Positions 8,304 through 16,914 of a stretch of DNA of 64,000 nt are shown here, piece by piece. This stretch comes from an uncultured Anaerobiospirillum sp. (GTDB taxonomy: Bacteria > Pseudomonadota > Gammaproteobacteria > Enterobacterales > Succinivibrionaceae): NCBI GenBank assembly GCA_944390115.1, contig CALXOW010000005.1, positions 1-64,000 of the forward strand, given 5' to 3'. The notes below the pieces were generated by a model that saw only the letters and a list, made by a program, of their open reading frames with translations, did no database searches and was not told the origin of the DNA. A program made the translations under genes and the position numbers. Each line of letters starts with the position of its first letter. Position 1 is the first letter of the stretch.

Positions 8304-9344
8304 TTAGTGCTTGTCTTGCCAGATATCCTTGGCTTGCGGTGCCTTGGGCGGCGGCGCGTACATGCCTTGGTCGGCTTCAGGGTAGAACTTGCTGGCCGAT
8401 TGCTCCCCTGAGAAGGTCGCGTCCTGCTGACCTTGGTTTTGTTGCTCATTCGGGCCGCCAAAGTTTTGGCCGTACTGGTCTTGTGGGGCTTGCTGCCACT
8501 GACCATCTTGCGGGGCTTGTTGCCAGCCGCCTTGCGGCCCAAAGTTCTGCTCGTTCGGGCTGACGTTCTGCTGCCATGGGCCGTTAGGCTGCTGCCAATT
8601 GCCTTGCGGACCATATGGGCCATTGTTAGGGTTGAAACCCTGCGGACCATTGGGGCCGTAGCCGTAAGAACCTTGGTTCGGGTCATAGCCTTGGGGCCCT
8701 GGTTGTGGGCCATAGCCCTGAGGACCGAAGCCTTGAGGGCCTTGCGGGCCATAACCTTGAGGGCCAGGCTGTGGACCATAACCCTGGGGACCGTAGCCTT
8801 GCGGACCATAACCTTGTGGGCCGTTTGGATTGAAGTAGCCAAAGCCTTGGTTCATTTGCAGCGGATCAGGGCCAAAGCGGTTGGGGCCGGTCGTGCCCTT
8901 CTTAATCAAGAAGACTAAGACGATCACGGAGAGGACCAAGGTCACTAAGACCATGGCCGTTAAGATGCCACTCATATCGACCAAGAGCGCCTCAACTTGC
9001 TCCTCGTCATAGTAGCCGGTAAAGATGGAACCGCCTACTGCCATAAGTACTAAGGTAAAGATGGCAATGACGCCCACAGAAGGCAGGAGCATCCACCAAC
9101 CACGTTTATTGACGTCGTGCAGACGGCGGACGGTCGCCGTGATTTGGGCAATAAAGAGCCACAGGCTCAGGACAAAGTACACGAGCATGCCGATAAGCGG
9201 CACCAGCATGATCAGGCCGCCTAAGAAATTAAAGATGAAGACAGCGAGCATGAACCACCAGAACTCACTGCGTGGCGCGCGGTCGCTTACGTTAAAGATC
9301 TTGGAAATTAAGCACGTATGCAGTGATTGGCCGAAGTTGACCAT
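8304..9344 (-). CDS. DUF805 membrane protein with Gly/Pro/Gln/Tyr repeat tail
   Basis: The N-terminal 150-165 residues form a DUF805 domain: a cytoplasmic entry with RAPRSEFWWF followed by three or four membrane helices, the RRLHDVNKRGWW motif, and the closing GTTGPNRFGPDP. The remaining 180 residues are a low-complexity tail made largely of GPQGYGPQ units, then Gln/Asn-rich sequence. I place the start at the ATG at 9344, not an earlier in-frame TTG, because AAGGAGAGG precedes it at the right distance. DUF805 proteins are inner-membrane proteins of unknown function. The tail looks like the Gly/Pro/Tyr-rich assemblies of some surface or phase-separating proteins, but that is only an analogy. 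Confidence 0.75.
   Translation of the reverse strand: MVNFGQSLHTCLISKIFNVSDRAPRSEFWWFMLAVFIFNFLGGLIMLVPLIGMLVYFVLSLWLFIAQITATVRRLHDVNKRGWWMLLPSVGVIAIFTLVLMAVGGSIFTGYYDEEQVEALLVDMSGILTAMVLVTLVLSVIVLVFLIKKGTTGPNRFGPDPLQMNQGFGYFNPNGPQGYGPQGYGPQGYGPQPGPQGYGPQGPQGFGPQGYGPQPGPQGYDPNQGSYGYGPNGPQGFNPNNGPYGPQGNWQQPNGPWQQNVSPNEQNFGPQGGWQQAPQDGQWQQAPQDQYGQNFGGPNEQQNQGQQDATFSGEQSASKFYPEADQGMYAPPPKAPQAKDIWQDKH
8420..8850 (-). repeat. In-frame GPQGYGPQ coding repeat
   Basis: Degenerate 15-24 bp units in the 3' half of the DUF805 gene, encoding repeated Gly-Pro-Gln-Gly-Tyr. They create an artefactual long frame on the same strand in another register. Confidence 0.8.
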
Positions 9345-9767
9345 AGCCCCTCTCCTTATGCTGCGGCTGGAACTGCTTAATCTTAGCATCGATCCTGGAG
9401 CACCGGGCAGTTTGGAGCTGTGATTTGCGTCACTCTATCAGCTGAACTTCATTTGATCTGAGCTGAGCTTTATTGGGGACGGATGCTCGAACTGCATTTG
9501 ATGCCAATTGTCTTAATTATGCCTGTCCCGTGTGGCCTTAAGTCCGGGCGGGCGTCAGAGGTCGCTGTATAGTGCTCGCAGCTAGTGCGCCGCTGGGTGG
9601 GGCCTGCCCACTATGGCGCGAAGATTAGCCGGAGATCGCAAGTTGCACATTTTGTCGCGCCAAAATAACGCCCAGCTCTCATTTTTTGGAAGTGTAGGTG
9701 GGGATTTGTCACGCCCTTTGCTAGGTTGAGAGGAAATCCTTTTGCTATTTTAGTGAGGAGGGTTGGT
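9345..9767. other. Divergent promoter region, no gene seen
   Basis: 423 bp between two divergently transcribed genes. No operator or promoter could be named with confidence; the last 15 bp hold the GAGGAGG ribosome site of the downstream gene. Confidence 0.4.
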
Positions 9768-10760
9768 GTGAAGTTTTCAAAAATAGCAGGAGCGCTGGCT
9801 TTATGCGTGGCCTTGGTGGGCTGGGCTAATGGTGCCTGCGCCCAAAAGAATCCAGCCGACATTACCATCGGTTACTCGGCGATGCAGCTGAGCAATCCGT
9901 GGTATATCTCAGTGCGCTGGGGTATGGTGGCCGCGTGCCGTAAACTCGGCATTAAGTGCGTCATCATCGATGCGCAAAACCGTGTCGATAAGCAAGTGTC
10001 CGACTTGCAGAACATGGTCGATGATCGCTTCGATGCCATTGCGTGCACGCCGCTTGATTCTGAGGCCTTGCAAGATCTGTATGCTCAGGCCAATGCCCAA
10101 GGCATTATCACGGGCTCGTTGGCCCAGGTCGTCCCTGGCTCGCACCTGGAGTACGGCATCGACGAGTATCACTACGGCTATGAGATCGGTAAGCAAGCGG
10201 CCGAGTGGGCACGCAATACCTTGCAGTGTCGCGGTAAGGTGGCCTTGATCACCCAGGACAATGTGTTGGCGACGGTGCCGCGTGCCGATGGCGCCGAGGC
10301 GGCGTTAAAGGAGATCTGCCCTGAGCTCAAAATTGTCCTGCGTAAGGAAGGCGCCAGCCCTGAAGGCGGCAAGCTCGTAACCGATGAGGCCTTAAAGGCG
10401 CATCCTGATCTCGATATGGTAGTCTCGGTCACGGACGCAGGTGGCGTCGGTGCATTCCAATCCTTTACTGTTAATGGGATTGAGAGCCGTCGTCATGCCA
10501 TTTTCTCGGGGGATGCAACTCCGGAGGCCATTTCCTTGATGAGCGACCAAAGCAGCGTCTATCGCGGCACGGTCGACCTTATGCCTTATCAGGCAGGCTA
10601 CCTGACCATCGAGTATCTCTATGAAATGATTCAAAATGGCGCGCCTGCTGAGCCGCGCAAGCTCTACATCCCATTTAAGCCGGTCACCGAGGCTGATGTC
10701 CTCACCGGCAAGTTGCCTGAGAATCTGCACTTAGCACCTCCGGCTGCCCAGCCGCAGTAA
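9768..10760 (+). CDS. Periplasmic sugar-binding protein (Peripl_BP_4, LacI-like fold)
   Basis: Probable substrate-binding protein of a sugar ABC transporter, 330 residues. The GTG at 9768 is preferred as start because GAGGAGG lies six bases upstream and it gives a clean signal peptide (basic MKFSK, hydrophobic core, ANGACA cleavage near residue 24). The mature part shows the class-B binding-protein pattern: ITIGYSAMQLSNPWYISVRWGM, the VSDLQNMVDDRFDAIACTPLDSEAL block, and DMVVSVTDAGGVGAFQS in the second lobe. It resembles MglB/RbsB-type proteins. No permease or ATPase gene is adjacent, so it is an orphan here; it could supply the mgl system or act in chemotaxis, but nothing in the sequence decides that. 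Confidence 0.8.
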   Translation: MKFSKIAGALALCVALVGWANGACAQKNPADITIGYSAMQLSNPWYISVRWGMVAACRKLGIKCVIIDAQNRVDKQVSDLQNMVDDRFDAIACTPLDSEALQDLYAQANAQGIITGSLAQVVPGSHLEYGIDEYHYGYEIGKQAAEWARNTLQCRGKVALITQDNVLATVPRADGAEAALKEICPELKIVLRKEGASPEGGKLVTDEALKAHPDLDMVVSVTDAGGVGAFQSFTVNGIESRRHAIFSGDATPEAISLMSDQSSVYRGTVDLMPYQAGYLTIEYLYEMIQNGAPAEPRKLYIPFKPVTEADVLTGKLPENLHLAPPAAQPQ

Positions 10761-10797
10761 CCAGGGACTTAGGAGCTTCCTAAGGTCCATTGAGCAC

Positions 10798-10821
10798 AAG
10801 GCCCAGCTTACGCTGGGCCTT
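10798..10821. terminator. Bidirectional hairpin between convergent genes
   Basis: Perfect ten-base stem AAGGCCCAGC/GCTGGGCCTT between the sugar-binding gene and the convergent DUF805 operon. T-runs are short. Confidence 0.6.
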
Positions 10822-10844
10822 GGCGTCAATAGAGTAACTTGCGC

Positions 10845-11414
10845 TTACTTGAACTTGCGCTGGTGCTTCGGGCGCTCTGGCAGCGGCTGCGGTGGCGTCT
10901 TAGGCTTGGTCTTTTTGACCGGCTTGACTACTGGGGCCTCTTCTTTAGGCTCTGGGCGTGTGACCACCGGCGTCTCCGCGACCGGGGCGGCGCCTAATGG
11001 CATCGGATCGCCGTAGCGGTTGGCGCCCTTGGTGCCCGGTAGGGTGCACAGGACTAAGAGGTAGACAAAGGCGGCAGCGGCAATGACTTCACCTACGGTG
11101 ACCGCCAGGCGCACGTTCATAAAGAAACCGGCCAAGCCTAAGAGCAGACCCACGATTAAAGGAAAAGCGTGGATGATGCTGCGATCGGTATCGTGTAAGC
11201 GGCGCGTCAGCACGGTGTAATTGCCGATGAAGAGCAGGAAGCTGACCGCAGCGAAAATGATACCGGCGTAGCCTGCGAGGTTGAGCGGGTACAAGGCCAC
11301 GCGCACTAAGATGGTAAAGAGGGTGAACCACCAAAATTCCGCGCGTCCGGCGCGACCGCTGGTCACAAAGAGTTTGTCCTTAAGGCACGTTTTAATGGCA
11401 AGCCAGATAGGCAT
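10845..11414 (-). CDS. DUF805 membrane protein (third gene of operon)
   Basis: A 189-residue DUF805 protein. It carries the family pattern: GRAGRAEFWWF near residue 20, about four membrane helices, the TRRLHDTDRS loop, and the CTLPGTKGANRYGDP closure near 130. The last 50 residues are Pro/Lys-rich and probably cytoplasmic. The start has AAGGAAG just upstream. It follows the preceding DUF805 gene by only 15 bp and is the last of three paralogues transcribed together. Role unknown; the family is widely found in bacterial inner membranes. Confidence 0.75.
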   Translation of the reverse strand: MPIWLAIKTCLKDKLFVTSGRAGRAEFWWFTLFTILVRVALYPLNLAGYAGIIFAAVSFLLFIGNYTVLTRRLHDTDRSIIHAFPLIVGLLLGLAGFFMNVRLAVTVGEVIAAAAFVYLLVLCTLPGTKGANRYGDPMPLGAAPVAETPVVTRPEPKEEAPVVKPVKKTKPKTPPQPLPERPKHQRKFK

Positions 11415-11429
11415 GTGAGCTTCCTTTTG

Positions 11430-12110
11430 TTACTTTGATTCGGTTTTACGCTGACGGCGTGACTTACGCCCGGTCGGAGTCGGCACACTGATCGGCTCGA
11501 CCTGAGGCACCGAAGCTTGGTCAGCTCCGGCGGCTTGGGCCGCTTGTGCGGCCTTTTCTTGGTCGACCTTGTTTTTGAACTTGCGCCACGGGTCACCTAA
11601 GAGCTCAGGGGAGGCCATATGCTTCGGGTTGACGAAGTCTTGCTGCTCGATGCTGGCGTCGTTGGGGTCAGTGCCGTAGCGATTAGGGCCCTGGGTACCC
11701 TCATTGCTGCACAGATAGAGGACGTAGAGGTAGAGCACCATGGCGCAACCGGCAATGGTCGACATGACGCCGGTGGCGATCTCAGGATAGAGTGCATGCA
11801 CCGGGATTAAGGCCACGAAGTAGCCCAGCGCAATGAGGTAAGGTAGTGCGATGATCTTGCCGGAGCGGTCAAGGTCATGCAGACGGCGAATGATGGCCGT
11901 GTACTGGCAGCATAAGATGGTAATGATGACGACGGCTTGCAATAAGGAGCCAACCACCGGTACGCGCGTGAGTACTACGCTCGCGGCTACCATGACCCAC
12001 GAGAGTAAAAAGAACTTCCAGAACTCAGGGCGGCTCGAGCGGCCATAAAAACGCAGGCCCTTTCTAAAGCCTAGCTGTAAAGCTTGCAGTACCGTAACTT
12101 CACGGTCCAT
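11430..12110 (-). CDS. DUF805 membrane protein (second gene of operon)
   Basis: A 226-residue DUF805 protein with FYGRSSRPEFWKFF near residue 20, membrane helices between about 28 and 145, the IRRLHDLDRSG loop, and CSNEGTQGPNRYGTDP near 150. The C-terminal 70 residues are polar and end in a basic RKSRRQRKTESK tail. GAGGA precedes the ATG by seven bases. It lies 19 bp after one paralogue and 15 bp before another, so the three are almost certainly co-transcribed. Sequence divergence between the three is high outside the motifs, so the duplication is old. Confidence 0.75.
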   Translation of the reverse strand: MDREVTVLQALQLGFRKGLRFYGRSSRPEFWKFFLLSWVMVAASVVLTRVPVVGSLLQAVVIITILCCQYTAIIRRLHDLDRSGKIIALPYLIALGYFVALIPVHALYPEIATGVMSTIAGCAMVLYLYVLYLCSNEGTQGPNRYGTDPNDASIEQQDFVNPKHMASPELLGDPWRKFKNKVDQEKAAQAAQAAGADQASVPQVEPISVPTPTGRKSRRQRKTESK

Positions 12111-12129
12111 AAATCAGTCCTCTTGCTCG

Positions 12130-12699
12130 CTAAGGCTTAAAGCCACTGTCGGAGTCGTTGTCGTCGCGGCGCTGCGCTTTGAGCTGATCGCCAAATTCGT
12201 CGTGACCCGAAAATGGATTGAAATGCTGCTGCTCTGACTCAGGGCGCGCGCCTTTATTTTTGCCTTCTTGCCATTGATACCACTCATAGCGCTCGTTGCT
12301 GTGGTAATTATTGCCTGAGCCCAAGACATTGCGGTAAAAGTCACCGTCCAGTGGGTCAGGACCGTACTTATTTGGACCATTGGTGCCCGGCAGGGCGCAC
12401 AGTACAAGCAAGATGAGCAGACCAAAGGTTGGGATGAATACGAGCAAGAGCCACCAAGCGGCCATATTGCGATCGTGCAGGCGGCGCGCGGCGGCGCAGG
12501 CGGTGAAGGCTAAGAGCGCGATCTCGGCTACCATCGCGACCAAGGCCAAGATACTGCCCATGCGCATAATGGTCATAAGCACCACGCTGCAAATTAAGTA
12601 GGTGCCAAACATCCACCAAAACTCACTGCGGGAGGCGCGGCCATTGGCGGAAAAGCGGCGATACCAGTTGACTTTAAGGGCGTCACTGAGAGAGAGCAT
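12130..12699 (-). CDS. DUF805 membrane protein (first gene of operon)
   Basis: A 189-residue DUF805 protein with ANGRASRSEFWW near residue 20, helices up to about 110, ARRLHDRNMAAWW, and CALPGTNGPNKYGPDPLDG before a hydrophilic, Gln/Asn/Ser-rich C-terminus. I start it at the ATG at 12699 (GAGG six bases upstream) and not at the earlier TTG at 12720. It opens the three-gene DUF805 operon, and a fourth paralogue lies at 8304-9344 beyond the sugar-binding gene. Confidence 0.75.
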   Translation of the reverse strand: MLSLSDALKVNWYRRFSANGRASRSEFWWMFGTYLICSVVLMTIMRMGSILALVAMVAEIALLAFTACAAARRLHDRNMAAWWLLLVFIPTFGLLILLVLCALPGTNGPNKYGPDPLDGDFYRNVLGSGNNYHSNERYEWYQWQEGKNKGARPESEQQHFNPFSGHDEFGDQLKAQRRDDNDSDSGFKP

Positions 12700-12829
12700 A
12701 GGAAACCTCGCAAGACACAATTGCCGCTTATCTTACCCCGTTTAAGGGCGCAGTGTCGTGAGCTGGGGGCAGAAATGTGAGGTGAGCTAAGGTGGGAAGC
12801 GGGGAAAGGGTGTTGCCGTAGGCCATAAG

Positions 12830-12904
12830 TGGCGCCCCCAGTAGGAATCGAACCTACAACTAGCCCTTAGGAGGGGCTTGTTATATCCATTTAACTATGG
12901 GGAC
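12830..12904 (-). tRNA. tRNA-Arg, anticodon CCU
   Basis: Read on the minus strand, a 75-nt cloverleaf with a seven-pair acceptor (GTCCCCA with TGGGGGC, one G-U), a TTAAATGG D-loop, an anticodon stem AGCCC/GGGCT around CTCCTAA (anticodon CCT), a GGTTCGATTCC T-arm, and an encoded CCA end. It matches the usual bacterial tRNA-Arg(CCU), which reads the rare AGG codon. tRNA-Arg genes are common integration targets, but no attachment-site duplicate was noticed in the window. Confidence 0.95.
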
Positions 12905-12999
12905 TAAAAGCGGGGCCTATTATACACAAGACTTGCTAAAAGGCATAGGCAAGCGCAAGCCGCGCAGACGGCGGCTTGGCAGAAAAAAAGATTGGTGGG

Positions 13000-14175
13000 T
13001 TAGACGTTGAGTTCAACCACATCATCTAACTGGACGTTGATAAGCTGGTTGGCGACATCAACTGGGACTAAGACCGCTGAGTTCGGCGAAACATCGATGA
13101 CCTTGTAGAGCTTCTTGGTCTCGCTGTTTTGGTAGTAGGTCATGCTGTGGCGATCTTGGAAGTCGCTGCGGTGAATTAAGTGGAAGCGCATGCCCACCTG
13201 GAGGTTGGAGTTGGATCCCAGGTTGATGCGGATCGTGTCATCACTGATATTGACCACACGCGCCATTGGGATTTGGCAGCGCAGCTGGGTCACGATATCG
13301 GCGATCGCGTACTTGGTGAGCTGATTGATGCGCTGGCCGTAATCCGAGGAGGCAAAGCGGTCCGAGCGCAGTGAGAACTTCTCACCCTTTAACTCCCACT
13401 CAGCATCGCCTGAGTAGTCCTTATTTAAGATCATGCGGCCGCTATAGACATCATAGACCTGGACCGAGAAGCGCAAGGTGCGGGTCGGGGTGTAGATGAG
13501 CTTGGTGACCGCGTTGGAGCCGACGTCAGAGACCGCCACCGAAGAGACCGAGCCCACAATGATGTATTGGGCTTGGGTGCGGCGCGAGATACTGTCTAAG
13601 GTGCGCTGTAAATTGTAATTAGGACCCGACGAGCTCTGATTAAACAACAGGCGCGCGCGATCAGGTGGTAATAAGGTTAAGGCCGGGCTTTGGGCGACCC
13701 CAGCATAGAGCTGATCGGTTAAGAAGTCAGCAAAGTCCGGCATATCAGCGGCCGACATCGAGGCCTCGGTGTCCTTATAGCGCAAGATGAAAGGCAGGAT
13801 GATCTTCTTGATATTGCCCGCATAGCAATCGCTACTTGAGGAATCATCGATCAAAGCCTTGACCAAGACCGTAACCATCTTGCCGTTTTCTTGCTCTTCG
13901 ACCACGATCATGCGGCGAATTGGGGAGCGGCTGACGATCTGCATCTTCTCATCGAGCAGGGTGCCGTTTTGGATGCTTTGCTCAATCGAGACATTGGCAC
14001 CGGCTTGCAGGGAGGCATTGCGCAGGGCATCATCGATTGCCATGCGGCGGGCTGCGGCGACATCATCATCAACAATCGCAGCAGAACCACGAGCGGAGTA
14101 CCAACCAGCCAGAGCCGATTGGCAACCTAAAGCCAGCGCAAGGGTGATGGCTAAAGCTTTGAATGCAGAGCGCAT
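13000..14175 (-). CDS. flgT: Flagellar assembly protein FlgT (H-ring)
   Basis: Periplasmic component of the H-ring that surrounds the outer-membrane rings of Vibrio-type sodium-driven flagella. The 391-residue protein has a signal peptide (about 1-24, ending SALA), then the FlgT N-domain signature GWYSARGSAAIVDDDVAAAR with RMAIDDALRNA, a middle domain built around the LPPDRARLLF region, and a C-terminal domain with the QVGMRFHL segment. The start at 14175 is chosen for its GGAGAG site and clean signal peptide; longer upstream frames have no support. It is divergent from flgO, the arrangement seen in Vibrio. Expected to recruit FlgO and FlgP and to help MotX/MotY-type stators, though those genes are not in view. 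Confidence 0.85.
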   Translation of the reverse strand: MRSAFKALAITLALALGCQSALAGWYSARGSAAIVDDDVAAARRMAIDDALRNASLQAGANVSIEQSIQNGTLLDEKMQIVSRSPIRRMIVVEEQENGKMVTVLVKALIDDSSSSDCYAGNIKKIILPFILRYKDTEASMSAADMPDFADFLTDQLYAGVAQSPALTLLPPDRARLLFNQSSSGPNYNLQRTLDSISRRTQAQYIIVGSVSSVAVSDVGSNAVTKLIYTPTRTLRFSVQVYDVYSGRMILNKDYSGDAEWELKGEKFSLRSDRFASSDYGQRINQLTKYAIADIVTQLRCQIPMARVVNISDDTIRINLGSNSNLQVGMRFHLIHRSDFQDRHSMTYYQNSETKKLYKVIDVSPNSAVLVPVDVANQLINVQLDDVVELNV

Positions 14176-14399
14176 GTTTTCTCTCCGACCTGACGGCCTC
14201 ACTAAAGAAGAATAAGCACAAAGGTGCCACCCAGGACAGCACCATTGCCGCACCATTACCATAAAAGTGCAGCTGCCGCAAAAGTGCAGCAAACAGGCGG
14301 CAAGTGCAGCCAACATGGGCTTGCCAAAGTGCAAAAAGCGTTCCGTGGCCCCCAAACCTTATTATTTGGCTTAAATAAGGGAAAAGATTGCCCACAGCG

Positions 14400-14600
14400 G
14401 TTGTACAATGGGGGCTCAGCTTAGGCCAAATAAGCTTCAGACCAAGGGAGCCTCAACTGGGGACTAATGAATGCTCAGCTTAGTCTCAATGTGACTTCAG
14501 CTGGGAGCAATGAGCCTTCAGCACGGGATAAAAGTGACCGCAGCTTAGGTTCAATGCGGCCTCAGTTTAGTTCAAGGGCTTGAGCTGAGCTCAAAGAAGG
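14400..14600. repeat. Degenerate CTCAGCTTAG/CAATG repeats between flgT and flgO
   Basis: Several degenerate units of about 25-30 bp, each built from CAGCTTAG-like, CAATG and CCTTCAG-like words. Part of the 627-bp flgT-flgO intergenic region; nothing coding was found in it apart from the sigma-54-like promoter near 14700. Confidence 0.5.
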
Positions 14601-14694
14601 AGCAGCGCTGCCGATATTGAGAGGTGCTATCGTCGCTGGATAAGTCCAAAAATGGCTTAAATAGGCGCGATGTGACTAGCTTTTATGGGGTGCG

Positions 14695-14710
14695 TGGCAC
14701 CGTTATTGCA
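14695..14710 (+). promoter_or_regulatory. Sigma-54 promoter of flgO
   Basis: TGGCACC-N4-TTGCA, with GG at 14696-14697 and GC at 14708-14709 exactly ten bases apart. This is close to the RpoN consensus and lies about 95 bp before the flgO start, as expected for FlrC-type class III flagellar genes. Confidence 0.75.
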
Positions 14711-14802
14711 ACTTGAGGCGGTGGTAGAGGATCGTAGCGAGAGCTTGCTGTGATCTGCACGCTATGGCCTACTCACAAGATCATGAGATCGAGGTTCAGG
14801 AG

Positions 14803-16038
14803 ATGCATGTAAAGACATCATTGCTCGTCGCCCTTTGCGCGAGCTTGTTACTCCCAGCCTGCACCAGCACCAATGTTAACCGTAACAGTGGTATGGCCGC
14901 TCAGGTTGAGGGTGCTCACACTCAAGGCGATAGCAGCGTCTATATGCAGCGCGGTATGGAGATGAGCACTATCGCGTCGCGTATGGCAGATACTCTGCAG
15001 CAGAACATGTTCTACTATTTGCTGCCTGATGCCCCAATTGACCGCAGCTCCGCTAATGGCAATGTCAAAATCGTGACCATGCCACGCCTTGCTTTAACCG
15101 CATTTGTGGATACCGATACCTACGAAGATTCGGGCTATTTAGGCCGTGCGTTAGCTGAGATGTTCACGCACGAAATGAGCAGCCGCGCCTTCGAGGTCAC
15201 CGAGTACAAGCTCACGGGCAAATTAGCCGTCTCCAAGGATGGTGACTACATCTTCTCGCGTGACTGGAAGAAAATTGCCAGCGACACCCATGTGAAGTAC
15301 CTCTTGGGCGGTACCATGACCCGCAATAAGGATGGCGTCGTAGTAGTTGCACGCATTGTGAACATGCAGACCCGCCAGACGGTAGCGACTGCGACCGACA
15401 TCATCCCTTATTCCCTCTTGCCTAATTGCTACCGCACCGCGCAAAAGAACTGCGCTTTCACCGGTACCAAGAATTATCTGAGCCCAGATTTAATCCGCGT
15501 TTATCAGGGCCAATTAGCAGGCGGCAACGCCAATACCAGAACCTCAGCTTTGCAGGTTCACGGGGTGGAGCGCCAAAGCACTGCTAACACCTTAACCAAG
15601 GCCCAGGTGCGCTCGGCAAGCGGCCAGCCTTTAGGCGGCGTCTTCTTAGCCTATAGCGACCCAAACTCGGCTAGCACCATTACCACGGTCACCGAGCCTG
15701 ATGGCCGTGTCATCACGACCACGACCACCTACAGTGGTACCGCTGCCGCCGCAATGGGCCAGCCTGCTAACAATGCCTATATGAGCGATGCCGATCGCAT
15801 TGAGCAGATGCGCCAGAGTGACCCACGTTTCACCAAGGACGTGGTCGTCGGTGCCACTTCCCGTGGTACTTACGATAAGTACCGCATGGAGAAGTCAGGT
15901 TCAGCCGCCGCCACTTGGATCAACAGCTTTGGCGATGACGTCGACCCAGTGGTCTATCCAGCCAGCAGCTACGTGCACAATACGATGTTAGTGCGCGACA
16001 CCGCTGACGAGAGCAATTACGAACGTTATAGCGAGTAA
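14803..16038 (+). CDS. flgO: Flagellar outer-membrane lipoprotein FlgO
   Basis: H-ring lipoprotein, 411 residues. I start at the ATG at 14803 because GAGG lies eight bases upstream and it gives a lipoprotein signal (MHVKTS, hydrophobic core, LLPAC lipobox with Cys near 18). The FlgO domain covers about 50-210 and includes VKIVTMPRLALTAFVDTDTY and a YLLGGTMTRNKDGVVVVARI segment. The C-terminal 200 residues are Ser/Thr-rich and longer than in Vibrio FlgO, which is about 220-250 residues. Upstream is a strong sigma-54-type promoter and downstream, after 14 bp, flgP. The extended tail may be species-specific. Confidence 0.8.
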   Translation: MHVKTSLLVALCASLLLPACTSTNVNRNSGMAAQVEGAHTQGDSSVYMQRGMEMSTIASRMADTLQQNMFYYLLPDAPIDRSSANGNVKIVTMPRLALTAFVDTDTYEDSGYLGRALAEMFTHEMSSRAFEVTEYKLTGKLAVSKDGDYIFSRDWKKIASDTHVKYLLGGTMTRNKDGVVVVARIVNMQTRQTVATATDIIPYSLLPNCYRTAQKNCAFTGTKNYLSPDLIRVYQGQLAGGNANTRTSALQVHGVERQSTANTLTKAQVRSASGQPLGGVFLAYSDPNSASTITTVTEPDGRVITTTTTYSGTAAAAMGQPANNAYMSDADRIEQMRQSDPRFTKDVVVGATSRGTYDKYRMEKSGSAAATWINSFGDDVDPVVYPASSYVHNTMLVRDTADESNYERYSE

Positions 16039-16052
16039 CCGAGGAGTAGAAG

Positions 16053-16520
16053 ATGAGAAAGTGTCTGGCCGTAGCAGCTTTGAGCGTGTTAGCTGCAGCG
16101 CTGGCCTTGGGATCCTCAGGCTGCTCGAGCATGATGCGCAATGCCTCGATGGCGGTGCACTACACCGACACCGGCGTCAATGAATTAGACCAGTACCCAA
16201 TTTTGCGGGCCTCGGGCTATGCCGTGCTCTCCAAGCAAAAGGGTGCGACCTCCACCGAAAAGCAGATCAACGCCATGCGCGCCTCCAAGATGGAAGCCTA
16301 TCGTGAGCTCACCGAGCAGTTAGTAGGCGTCTACGTTAAGGCAAAGAACCGCAATGGCAACACGGTCGAGCGCTCGGACACCTTAACCACCGAGGTTGAG
16401 GGCATGGTTCACGGTGCGCGCGTGGTCCGTCAGTACCCAATTGGCGACACCTACGTCACCGAGCTCGAGCTTGATACCAAGCGCCTGTACGACCTCTATC
16501 AAATCCGTGGTGTGTTCTAA
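16053..16520 (+). CDS. flgP: Flagellar outer-membrane lipoprotein FlgP
   Basis: A 155-residue lipoprotein of the LPP20/FlgP family that forms the H-ring with FlgO and FlgT. The lipobox (SSGC) ends the signal peptide near residue 24. The folded part includes ILRASGYAVLS, the KQINAMRASKMEAYRELTEQ helix and VRQYPIGDTYVTELELDTKRLYDL, which are characteristic. GAGGAG lies six bases before the ATG. It follows flgO by 14 bp in a two-gene operon driven by the sigma-54-like promoter at 14695. Confidence 0.85.
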   Translation: MRKCLAVAALSVLAAALALGSSGCSSMMRNASMAVHYTDTGVNELDQYPILRASGYAVLSKQKGATSTEKQINAMRASKMEAYRELTEQLVGVYVKAKNRNGNTVERSDTLTTEVEGMVHGARVVRQYPIGDTYVTELELDTKRLYDLYQIRGVF

Positions 16521-16914
16521 CCACGCAGCACGCTCAGCGCCGATAGCCAAAAAGCGCGGAGCGCTAAGCACAAGGCATCGCACTTGATGCCACCGCCTGG
16601 AGTTTTGGGCCAAAAGCCTAGGGCTCTGGGCTTAATTTTCTGAGCGCCAGGCACGCCCGTGGTAAGATTAGAGCGCGCACAGTGCCGCAATTGCTGCTGC
16701 CGTGAGGCGAGCTGCTGAAAGCAGGCGTAATGCTTGAGCTAAGTAGCCAGCACTAGAGATGCCGCCCAAAGTAGGCGCAAAGCTTGAATTAAAAGCGTGG
16801 CAGCCTAGTCTGAAGGCGAAACAGCTGAGATAGCGGCAGGCGCAGGATGATTTTTGCCGTTTGGGGCAGGGGCGGGCGCCGCCCGCAGGCAATTAAGGTT
16901 TTGAGAGGTTTTCA
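16521..16914. other. Intergenic region, 394 bp, with degenerate repeats
   Basis: A possible weak terminator (AAGCC/GGCTT, 16614-16633, then AATTTT) follows flgP. Two degenerate 26-bp units (core AGGCG then GCTTGA) lie at about 16717-16742 and 16771-16797. No gene seen. Confidence 0.4.

Noticed and set aside
8294-8842. A 182-codon minus-strand frame overlapping the DUF805 tail
   Set aside because: It is an alternative register of the GPQGYGPQ repeat; the DUF805 frame has the ribosome site and the domain.
12830-12904. tRNA-Arg gene as the attachment site of an integrated element
   Set aside because: No duplicate of the tRNA 3' end and no integrase gene were seen in the window.
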